Below, piece by piece: positions 56,530-64,000 of a stretch of 64,000 bases of DNA. Source of the stretch: Pseudoalteromonas sp. Scap06 (lineage in GTDB: Bacteria > Pseudomonadota > Gammaproteobacteria > Enterobacterales > Alteromonadaceae); the NCBI RefSeq assembly GCF_013394165.1, contig NZ_CP041330.1, forward strand, positions 186,001 to 250,000, written 5' to 3'. The notes beneath the pieces are model-generated. The model saw nothing but the letters and a program-made list of their open reading frames with translations. It made no database searches and was not told the origin of the DNA. Position 1 is the stretch's first letter; each line of letters begins with the position of its first letter. A program made the position numbers and the translations under genes.

Positions 56530-57657
56530 TTAGTTAAATTGAAACATGCTGCCTAAGCTTTCAAGCCCTGATTTTTGAGTTTTAGCTAAACATTTTGTGT
56601 CATCTAAAGATTTCTTTGTTGTTTCATCGGCAAGGCCTGTTACTTCTAAGCTCTTTTCTTGTTGATATTCGCGTAGTGCTAATACAGTTTGACGGTCGTA
56701 TTTTACGTCTTCAGTCTCAAATTCTTCATAATTAGGTTGGTTTTTTAAATAGCCTAAGCAAACCAAGTTCATACGAGACATTGCTAAGTCCATTTTTTCA
56801 TAATGTGGCATTCTATGATTCGGCACATCAACAGCAGCAGCAGGTGCTGCTTTTTTACTAGCTACCTTTTGCGGTGGTGGTGCTGTATAGCCTGCAGCAA
56901 GCGTGTTGTTTTGGTTATAGCGATAATAGGTGTCTGGGATTTTAGTTTCTAAAAACTCAACGGCTTTAATTATTACTTCACGTAGTGCTTTTTCTTTTGG
57001 TGTATCTGACCAGCCGCTAAGACTCCCTCCAACCAATGCGCCACCAAAGTTTGTTGCTGCGCTGGTAAAGTTAAAATCTTTACTACCGCCTTCAACACTA
57101 GTTGCAGCTAAAATACGTGAAGTGCGCGTATCAATTAACCTTAGGTCAATAGCCATATGCGATCCAGAAAAGCCAGCAGAAACAGAGCTAAACACATCAC
57201 CAATAAAACCGCCCGAACCAACACTTGCACCTGAACTGTCATCATCAAACTCGGTAACCGCTGCAACGACTACAATCTCAGCGCCTTCAATTTCGCCATA
57301 TGCAGCCCCAGATTGTGCACTCACTCTGCCTGATACTGCTAAATCTTGCTCCGAAAGCACAGCGTCTAGTGCTTGGCGTTCTAATACAATAAAGCGATTA
57401 GTGCCAACAAGTGCGGTGGTAAGTTGATCTGCCATACCTTCACCAATTTCTTTTCGCCACCATCTTGAGTTATTTGACTTATCAGTGAAACGTGCCACGG
57501 CGATACGTGCTTTAGGACCATTGTATTTTTGTTTACTTACTTCATTAATGTCAGGTGAATTTTTATTTGAAGTGACATTGGTTGAAGTGCTTTGACATGC
57601 GCTTAAGCTCGTTATTAATGCTGTGGCAAGTAGCGTTTTTTGTATGGATGAGAGCAT
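56530..57657 (-). CDS. CsgG/HfaB-family lipoprotein with C-terminal peptidoglycan-binding-like domain
   Basis: A 375-residue lipoprotein with lipobox LSAC (Cys21). Residues about 45-245 form a CsgG/HfaB-type domain: RIAVARFTDKSN, GEGMADQLTTALVGTNRFIVLERQALDAVLSEQDLA and MAIDLRLIDTRTSRILAATSVEG. A Pro/Ala/Lys linker (about 268-288) leads to a C-terminal region with YDRQTVLALREYQQEKSLEVTGLADETTKKSL, the pattern of a PG_binding_1 domain (with Cys at both ends, CLGYL and KCLAK). CsgG is the curli secretion pore; this combination suggests an outer-membrane or periplasmic assembly with cell-wall contact. No csgA, csgB or csgE-like genes are adjacent. It is followed upstream by the hybrid sensor gene. 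Confidence 0.8.
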   Translation of the reverse strand: MLSSIQKTLLATALITSLSACQSTSTNVTSNKNSPDINEVSKQKYNGPKARIAVARFTDKSNNSRWWRKEIGEGMADQLTTALVGTNRFIVLERQALDAVLSEQDLAVSGRVSAQSGAAYGEIEGAEIVVVAAVTEFDDDSSGASVGSGGFIGDVFSSVSAGFSGSHMAIDLRLIDTRTSRILAATSVEGGSKDFNFTSAATNFGGALVGGSLSGWSDTPKEKALREVIIKAVEFLETKIPDTYYRYNQNNTLAAGYTAPPPQKVASKKAAPAAAVDVPNHRMPHYEKMDLAMSRMNLVCLGYLKNQPNYEEFETEDVKYDRQTVLALREYQQEKSLEVTGLADETTKKSLDDTKCLAKTQKSGLESLGSMFQFN

Positions 57658-57789
57658 AGTATTTTCCTTAATTTATCTGCTTAATTACATTTGTAGTTAT
57701 TTTTTAGCAATGGCTAATTAAGGTTAATTTAAATAAATCAGTAGCTTAAAAATAGTACTCAGGCGAAAGCTTTGAGTACAGATGCGAAG

Positions 57790-60700
57790 CTAATGACTTT
57801 TACATGTTTGTGCTTCTCTATATTGTTTAGGTGTCACTGTATATTTGGCTTTAAAGCAACGAGCAAAGTAACTTTGAGAACTAAAGCCGGTGTTATCTGC
57901 AACTAAGCCTATAGTTAAGTCGCTATCAGCTAATAATTTTGCTGCATATTCTAGACGGGTATTGCGAATGTAATCACTGGGTGTAACGTCAAAAAGAGCT
58001 TTCATTTTTAATTGTAGTGCGCGAGGGCTCAAACACATTGCGCTGGCAAACTCTTCGACGCTAAACAGTTCATTTTGATAATTTTCGCGCAAGATTGTTT
58101 TTAAGCGTTCTGTAAATGTGTAATCTTTATTTTGCTCTATTTGCGCATCTAAGGTTACAGCATGTACTTGAGCTGATAACTGTTTAACTAAGTGTTTATT
58201 TAACGCATCACGAATACCTAATAAGCCATGAATCCGACTCTTTAATAATGATGCTTCAAAGGGTTTACACAGGTAGTCATCGGCCAGTAAATCAAGCCCT
58301 TTTATACGGCTATTACTGTCTGCTTTGGCAGAGAGTAATAAAACAGGAATATGGTTTATCGAAATGTCTGAGCGAATAGCGCTTAGAAGTTGATATCCAT
58401 CCATCGTTGGCATCATCACGTCACTGAGCACCACATCGGGCATTTGAGTTTGGCACAGCAAAAGCCCTTCTTCTCCATTATTAGCGCTCAGACAGGTATA
58501 GTCATCACTAAACAGTGAAACCAGTAACTCACGCATTTCCACGTTATCTTCAACAATGAGTAGTTTTTTGTTGTTTTTTAGCGGCATAGTTTGAGAGGAC
58601 GATAATTGTTTATCCGTTAATAAGTTACTTGATTCACACAATGGCAAAGTGACTGTGAAGCAACTTCCCTTGTTGATTTTACTAACTAATGAAATTTGCC
58701 CACCGTATTGCTCTACAAGCTGCTTAACCAGCGCGAGACCTATACCACTGCCTGTTTGGTTGTGTGCTGCAACACGAGTAAAACGTTCAAAAATAAGCGC
58801 TTGCTGGTGTTCTTCGATACCAATACCAGTATCAGATACCGTTATAACAACATTATTGTTTGTGTTAGAAAGCGTTAGATTAACGCTTTCATTTGATGGG
58901 GTGTATTTAAGTGCATTGGTCAATAAGTTATCAATAATAGATAAAGCATGTTTAGTTTCTAAATTTATATAATTAGGCTGTTGCGTATTGTCTTTAAAGG
59001 AAAAACTAATATTTTTTTGAGCAAACAAAATAGCGAAGTCGTCTACTATTTGTTCTATAAAAGGGCTTATAGAATAAGCGGATACATATTCTATAGTCGC
59101 ACTTGGGCGCTGACTGAGCTGTAATAGCTCATTAATTAAATTAAGTAGGCGGAGCCCGTTACGCTTGATTATAGAAACTTGATGTTGCGCTTGAGCACCG
59201 AGTTGTTGCTGTTGTAAGTTTTCTACTGGCGCTAAAATTAAGCTTAATGGCGTTTTAAGTTCATGGCTAATATTATCTAAAAATTGGGTCTTTAGTTGAT
59301 TAAGCTTTCTTTCTTGTTGAATGAGTTGCTCTGCGGTTTTAGCTCGATAGCGTGACGCTAAAATTAACCATGTAATAATCAAAACTATTATAAGGTAAGC
59401 CGCATACGCCAATTTCGTTTGCCACCAAGGAGGCGTTACTGTCAGCTTTAGCACAGTGTGAACTTTGCTCCATTGCCCGTATTGATCGCTTACTTTTAAT
59501 TGTAATTGATAATTACCTGCACTTAGCTGCGAATAGTTAACTTGTCGTTGGCTTGCATCGGTATAGATAAATTGCTTATCTAAACCACTTAGCTTGTAAG
59601 CATACTGGTATTGATTAGCTGATGAGGCATTATTAACGGCGGAATATTTAAAGCCAATGACCCCTTGGCTAGTTGGAAAAGAGAGTTTTTTAGTATGATT
59701 TATTAGTTTTGCTGGCTTTTTTTGATCTGTTAGATAGTTTTTTGTTGAACTTGCTTGGTTATAAATTAATAGCTCAGTTAATACTGGGGTTGGGGCTGAA
59801 GTACTCAATAGCAGTTTACTAGGGTAAAACTGATTAAAGCCATTGATTCCGCCAAAAAATAGCTCGCCATCAGCTGCTTGAAAAGCGGCACCTAAAATAA
59901 ACGAATTATGCTGCACGCCGTCACGAGGTAAAAAATGCTGCATAGCTTGATTCGTGGGATTATAGCGAGTGAGCCCTTGGTTACTGCTTACCCATAAGTG
60001 GCCTTTACTATCATCTTTAATAGCAAAAATATTATCGTTCAGTAATCCATCATGTTCGGTAATGTAAGAGATTTTTTGTGTTTTTTTATCAAGGCGGTTT
60101 AAACCACCAAAGGTACCCACCCATAGGGTATCGTTATTTTGCAAGTGCAAAGAGGTGACCATATTATGGCTTAAACCAGTCTGCGATGTCTGATCCGAGG
60201 GGTAATGAGTAAATGATTCATCCGCCATACTTAGATAGTCTAAACCTGCACGCGTCCCGACCCATAATCCGTTCGCATTGTGATCAAAAAGCAGAGTAAA
60301 TACGGTATTGTTAGCAAGGCTATTTACTGAGTCGTCGTGCTTGTAATGTTGAACCTCTAAGGTGTCGGGATTAAAGCGTGTTAAACCTTGGTTGCTACCT
60401 AGCCATAAATTTCCTTTAGGATCGCTCGTTATCGCATAAACACGATCGCTGCTAAGTTGATGACTTTGCGTTGTATAGGCAATAAAATTATCTTCAGCTG
60501 GATTGTATTGCAGTAACCCACCGCCATAGGTACCAATCCAAAGTCGCTGTTGGTTATCTTCATGCAGGCTAAATACATTATTATTAGTAAGGCCGCTTTG
60601 CAATTTTGAGTTAACTTTATAGCGCTTAAAGCCAGTGTCGGTTTGTTTGTTTAAGCCATCACGCGTACCAACCCATAACTGACCTTGTGAATCTTTAAGT

Positions 60701-61779
60701 AGAGCGCGAACAAAATTATGACTAATGGTAGTCTCATCATCGCTCAAATGCTGTTGATGCGAAAATTGATTTTGCTTTTTATCATAACGTTGCAAGCCAT
60801 AGCCATCAGTACCAATCCAAATGACACCGAACTGATCTTGATAAAGTGACAATAGGTAATCATTAGCAAGCCCATTTTGTTGCTGTTTATTGTGCGGTAT
60901 GTGCTCAAAGTTATTTTTAGATGTACTTTGCTCTGTTTTATAAAATAAACCTTTTCCATAACTTGTCAGCCACATGGTATCGGTGTCGTCAATTAATATA
61001 TCGGTGATCCATACATCTGTAAATTGAGCAAACTCCGCAAAAACCTCTGTTGTTGGAATAAATAAGCTAAGGCCTTGTTTGCTTGCTAGTAAAAGCTGCC
61101 CTTGTGTATTTAAGTGTAACCGCCATAAATTCTTATGGCTCTTTGCTATGTGTTTAAACGTTTTTAGCTCTGGGTTAAATTTAATTAATCCCTCGTTGGT
61201 CGCTAACCAGATATTCTGTTGAGCATCTATTACGATATCTTGTATTACGGTATTAGCTTGCTCGGGGCTATTATAGCTAAATGACTCAACTTCATTATTG
61301 ACTATATTTAATCGTGTTAACTTTCCATGTTCATGGCCTAACCAAATATTATTTAGGTTATCTGACGCCAGTGACCATATACGGTTATCAGTAATCGCCA
61401 ACTCAGTTTGCGTAGTAAAAACCTTAAATTGACCGGTTTGAGTATCAAGTAAGTTTAAACCATTACTGGCTGTAGAAAACCAGATAGCATGAGGGCCGCC
61501 AGCAAGGCAATCGGTGACCCAGTTTCCTGAAATACTAGCCTCAGTAGGGTGAGACTTGAAGCGTTTAAACTCATAACCATCAAAGCGATTAAGACCGCCT
61601 TGTGTGGCAAACCAATGAAACCCTTGCTCATCAGTGATGCTGCATGTAATCGAGTTTTGCGATAATCCTTGCTCACTCGAATATGTATCTAAGTGAATAG
61701 GGCGGGCAATAAGCATGCTATGAAACAAGCAAAAAATACTTAAAATGAGGGTTTTGAATAGGGTTTGAAGTAAAGGCAC
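57790..61779 (-). CDS. Hybrid two-component system sensor/AraC regulator (HTCS) with beta-propeller sensor
   Basis: A 1329-residue one-protein signalling system. Signal peptide (about 1-26), then about 12-14 two-component-regulator-propeller (Reg_prop) repeats, each with the pattern WxGTxxGLxxxD (for example IWIGTDGYGLQRYD, LWIGTYGGGLLQYN), filling about 30-690 as a periplasmic double beta-propeller; a Y_Y_Y beta domain (about 715-790); one membrane helix (about 797-818); HisKA with phosphoacceptor His839 in ISHELKTPLS; HATPase with GTG-type SGIGLALV; a receiver domain with Asp1120 in LSDVMMPTMDG; and an AraC helix-turn-helix at about 1225-1320. HTCS proteins usually detect an extracellular polysaccharide or its fragment and activate its utilisation locus. 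No such locus is seen close by. Confidence 0.92.
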   Translation of the reverse strand: MPLLQTLFKTLILSIFCLFHSMLIARPIHLDTYSSEQGLSQNSITCSITDEQGFHWFATQGGLNRFDGYEFKRFKSHPTEASISGNWVTDCLAGGPHAIWFSTASNGLNLLDTQTGQFKVFTTQTELAITDNRIWSLASDNLNNIWLGHEHGKLTRLNIVNNEVESFSYNSPEQANTVIQDIVIDAQQNIWLATNEGLIKFNPELKTFKHIAKSHKNLWRLHLNTQGQLLLASKQGLSLFIPTTEVFAEFAQFTDVWITDILIDDTDTMWLTSYGKGLFYKTEQSTSKNNFEHIPHNKQQQNGLANDYLLSLYQDQFGVIWIGTDGYGLQRYDKKQNQFSHQQHLSDDETTISHNFVRALLKDSQGQLWVGTRDGLNKQTDTGFKRYKVNSKLQSGLTNNNVFSLHEDNQQRLWIGTYGGGLLQYNPAEDNFIAYTTQSHQLSSDRVYAITSDPKGNLWLGSNQGLTRFNPDTLEVQHYKHDDSVNSLANNTVFTLLFDHNANGLWVGTRAGLDYLSMADESFTHYPSDQTSQTGLSHNMVTSLHLQNNDTLWVGTFGGLNRLDKKTQKISYITEHDGLLNDNIFAIKDDSKGHLWVSSNQGLTRYNPTNQAMQHFLPRDGVQHNSFILGAAFQAADGELFFGGINGFNQFYPSKLLLSTSAPTPVLTELLIYNQASSTKNYLTDQKKPAKLINHTKKLSFPTSQGVIGFKYSAVNNASSANQYQYAYKLSGLDKQFIYTDASQRQVNYSQLSAGNYQLQLKVSDQYGQWSKVHTVLKLTVTPPWWQTKLAYAAYLIIVLIITWLILASRYRAKTAEQLIQQERKLNQLKTQFLDNISHELKTPLSLILAPVENLQQQQLGAQAQHQVSIIKRNGLRLLNLINELLQLSQRPSATIEYVSAYSISPFIEQIVDDFAILFAQKNISFSFKDNTQQPNYINLETKHALSIIDNLLTNALKYTPSNESVNLTLSNTNNNVVITVSDTGIGIEEHQQALIFERFTRVAAHNQTGSGIGLALVKQLVEQYGGQISLVSKINKGSCFTVTLPLCESSNLLTDKQLSSSQTMPLKNNKKLLIVEDNVEMRELLVSLFSDDYTCLSANNGEEGLLLCQTQMPDVVLSDVMMPTMDGYQLLSAIRSDISINHIPVLLLSAKADSNSRIKGLDLLADDYLCKPFEASLLKSRIHGLLGIRDALNKHLVKQLSAQVHAVTLDAQIEQNKDYTFTERLKTILRENYQNELFSVEEFASAMCLSPRALQLKMKALFDVTPSDYIRNTRLEYAAKLLADSDLTIGLVADNTGFSSQSYFARCFKAKYTVTPKQYREAQTCKSH

Positions 61780-61901
61780 TGGCTTCCTTGTGCGAACAGT
61801 ATTCCTAAAATTGAAACAATCATAAACTGCTTTTTTAATAATGTTAAGTTTGATTTTTACAGCCGTCAGTGAGATTTTAAGTTATGGGTATCTTTTTACT
61901 C

Positions 61902-61929
61902 TTGTGTTAATGAATTGCGTAAGTATAAT
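61902..61929 (+). promoter_or_regulatory. Sigma-70 promoter of tRNA-Trp and secE-nusG
   Basis: A consensus TATAAT (61924-61929) stands 16 bases after TTGTGT (61902-61907). The predicted start at about 61936 is nine bases before the tRNA 5' end. The transcript most likely runs through tRNA-Trp into secE and nusG. Confidence 0.7.
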
Positions 61930-61944
61930 AGGCATCCACTTTGC

Positions 61945-62021
61945 AGGGGCGTAGTTCCAATTGGTAGAACAGCGGTCTCCAAAACCGACGGTTGGGAGTT
62001 CGAATCTCTCCGCCCCTGCCA
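61945..62021 (+). tRNA. trnW: tRNA-Trp (anticodon CCA)
   Basis: A 77-nucleotide cloverleaf including a genome-encoded CCA. Acceptor stem AGGGGCG/CGCCCCT, D arm GTTC/GAAC, anticodon loop CTCCAAA with CCA at 61979-61981, T arm GGGAG/CTCTC with TTCGAAT. The outermost anticodon-stem pair is G-A rather than Watson-Crick; the E. coli sequence has C-G there, and I do not know how common this is in relatives. It stands before secE, as in other proteobacteria, but no tuf gene lies upstream. Confidence 0.97.
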
Positions 62022-62152
62022 ATTTTTTACAAAGTGAGTAAAGTCTAGAACTAAAAATCGGTTTAAGTAAGCTTGTTTTTAAGTTTAGATTTTAATGGAT
62101 TAACCCTGTCGACGTGCAGGGTTGTTGTGTCTGTAGTTAAGGTAATAATATT

Positions 62153-62530
62153 ATGAGCACGAATATAGAAACACCATCGAGTGGGATGGAGTCAGTAAAG
62201 TGGTTAGTAGCAATTGCGCTACTTGCAGGCGCAGTCGTTGGTAACCATATGTTTGCAGATCAGTCTGTATTACTACGTGCTATTGGCGTTGTGGTTGCGA
62301 TAGCTGCGGGTTTAGCTATTGCTTCGCAAACTTTCAAGGGACGTACATTCCTTGCTTTTGCAAAAGAAGCGCGTATCGAAGTACGCAAGGTAGTTTGGCC
62401 GACGCGTCAAGAAACAACGCACACGACATTAATTGTAATGGTTGCAACAGTGATTATGGCATTAATCCTTTGGGGATTAGATGGCATTTTATTCCGCGCT
62501 GTAGGCTTTTTAACTGGATTGGAGATCTGA
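62153..62530 (+). CDS. secE: Preprotein translocase subunit SecE
   Basis: An essential SecYEG channel component. The 125 residues and three predicted membrane helices match the gammaproteobacterial form (127 in E. coli). The amphipathic hinge [15 protein letters not shown] (residues about 73-87), the diagnostic part that clamps SecY, is intact, and the C-terminal helix [16 protein letters not shown] follows. It is coupled to nusG by four bases. Confidence 0.97.
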   Translation: MSTNIETPSSGMESVKWLVAIALLAGAVVGNHMFADQSVLLRAIGVVVAIAAGLAIASQTFKGRTFLAFAKEARIEVRKVVWPTRQETTHTTLIVMVATVIMALILWGLDGILFRAVGFLTGLEI

Positions 62531-62534
62531 TCCC

Positions 62535-63092
62535 ATGTCGGATGAGAATAACGAAAAGAAACTACGTTGGTACGTAGTACAGGCTTTCTCAGGTTATGAG
62601 AAGCGTGTTGCTCAAACATTATTAGAGCATATTAAAATCAAAGGTCTAGAAGATAGCTTTGGTGAAGTATTAGTTCCTACTGAAGAAGTCGTAGAGATGC
62701 GTGCTGGTCAAAAGCGTAAATCTGAGCGTAAATTCTTCCCAGGTTACGTACTAGTACAAATGGATATGAATGATGCAAGCTGGCACTTAGTAAATAGCAC
62801 TGAACGTGTTATGGGCTTTATTGGTGGCACATCAGACCGTCCAGCACCTATTAGCACCAAAGAAGCTGATCGTATTCTTAACCGTCTACAAGAGAACGCA
62901 GAAGCGCCTAAACCAGCAACATTATTTGAGCCGGGTGAAGTGGTTCGTGTTACTGATGGTCCATTTGCAGACTTTAGTGGTGTGGTTGAAGAAGTTGACT
63001 ACGAAAAGAGCCGCGTTAAAGTGTCGGTACTTATTTTTGGTCGCTCTACGCCAGTTGAACTTGAATTTGGTCAAGTTGAACAAGATAAGTAA
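62535..63092 (+). CDS. nusG: Transcription termination/antitermination factor NusG
   Basis: Binds RNA polymerase, and couples it to Rho or to the ribosome. The 185 residues match E. coli NusG (181). The NGN domain starts [17 protein letters not shown] and includes [12 protein letters not shown]; the C-terminal KOW domain includes [35 protein letters not shown]. The gene is followed by a strong terminator. Confidence 0.98.
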   Translation: MSDENNEKKLRWYVVQAFSGYEKRVAQTLLEHIKIKGLEDSFGEVLVPTEEVVEMRAGQKRKSERKFFPGYVLVQMDMNDASWHLVNSTERVMGFIGGTSDRPAPISTKEADRILNRLQENAEAPKPATLFEPGEVVRVTDGPFADFSGVVEEVDYEKSRVKVSVLIFGRSTPVELEFGQVEQDK

Positions 63093-63143
63093 TTGATTTA
63101 AAGCGTCGCGTTAAAAACTTTTAAATTTTTGGCACGAAGCTTG

Positions 63144-63182
63144 AAAAAGGCCGCTGATTAACTTATAATCAGCGGCCTTTTT
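63144..63182 (+). terminator. Strong Rho-independent terminator after nusG
   Basis: A perfect inverted repeat of about 17 bases (AAAAAGGCCGCTGATTA with its complement, five-base loop) followed by T residues. It separates the secE-nusG transcript from the rplK-rplA ribosomal operon. Confidence 0.92.
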
Positions 63183-63309
63183 GTATTCAGGGAAAACGTT
63201 TGTTTAACTGTTTACTAAAAAGTGAGAAACCAATTTTTAAACTGGGAAGCCGCTAGAGTACGCGTCCTCGCGCGCACAAGGCTAAGACCCACCTAATGAG
63301 GTATTTATA

Positions 63310-64000
<691 letters not shown>

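Noticed and set aside
58649..58972. Plus-strand frame inside the HTCS gene
   Set aside because: No ribosome site or family features; the sensor kinase reading covers the same bases.

Overview
The window looks like chromosome of a marine gammaproteobacterium of the order Alteromonadales, most likely Pseudoalteromonas. This is inferred from the low GC content, the gammaproteobacterial versions of GlnA, TypA, AcnB, PldA, AstCAD, SpeD, CysGDN and SecE-NusG, and the small family genes DUF3802, DUF2959 and DUF4124. I see no insertion sequence, prophage, CRISPR array, plasmid function or rRNA. Almost all of it is core or near-core chromosome.

Layout. 1-7.2 kb: an S4 RNA-binding protein, two small unknowns, then the nitrogen-control locus glnA - DUF4124 gene - glnL - glnG - cyclic-nucleotide-binding-domain gene, read leftward. 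A sigma-54 promoter and an NtrC box lie upstream of glnA, and a second NtrC box abuts the glnL start codon. 7.2-16.9 kb: typA, a secreted CBM9-like protein, a BLUF photoreceptor, a beta-lactamase-fold lipoprotein, a DUF2959 lipoprotein, yihY-dtd, a spermidine-synthase-like methyltransferase, a GNAT-thioesterase fusion and phospholipase A1. 17.0-21.3 kb: a lysine riboswitch followed by dapA-, dapD- and lysA-like genes and an AstE/aspartoacylase-type deacylase. This is the most interesting unit. 21.5-31.1 kb: a Tag-like glycosylase with selO, an OmpA-family porin, acnB, a dioxygenase and cysteine-desulfurase-like pair, a prolyl-hydroxylase-like oxygenase and a thioesterase. 31.1-45.5 kb: glpK-glpD, a pabA/trpG-type amidotransferase, an HDOD protein, astCAD with possible ArgR boxes, small conserved genes, speD, an M24 peptidase and a serine transporter.

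45.9-48.0 kb is the least ordinary stretch: an alpha/beta hydrolase, a lipoprotein gene apparently broken by a one-base frameshift, small membrane proteins and repeat-like hairpins. 48.0-55.0 kb is a leftward sulfate-assimilation operon, cysG-cysD-cysN-SLC13 permease-cysC-cysQ. 55.2-61.8 kb: deoC with an overlapping unknown gene, a CsgG-like lipoprotein and a 1329-residue hybrid two-component sensor. 61.9-64.0 kb: tRNA-Trp, secE, nusG, rplK and the start of rplA, the usual translation/transcription cluster, cut by the window edge.

How the parts fit. Nitrogen limitation acting through NtrB/NtrC should drive glnA and tune glnLG. Arginine catabolism (astCAD) feeds glutamate and ammonia into the same economy. 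The riboswitch operon should switch on when lysine is scarce and supplies tetrahydrodipicolinate synthesis, succinylation, a candidate deacylation and decarboxylation. The aminotransferase step is absent from it and could be supplied by an AstC/ArgD-type enzyme. Reading starts were moved inward from the longest open frame for typA, yihY, the GNAT fusion, pldA, acnB, astA, speD, sdaC, the M24 peptidase, the 1035 lipoprotein and the 55981 gene, on ribosome-site or family-length grounds given in each entry.
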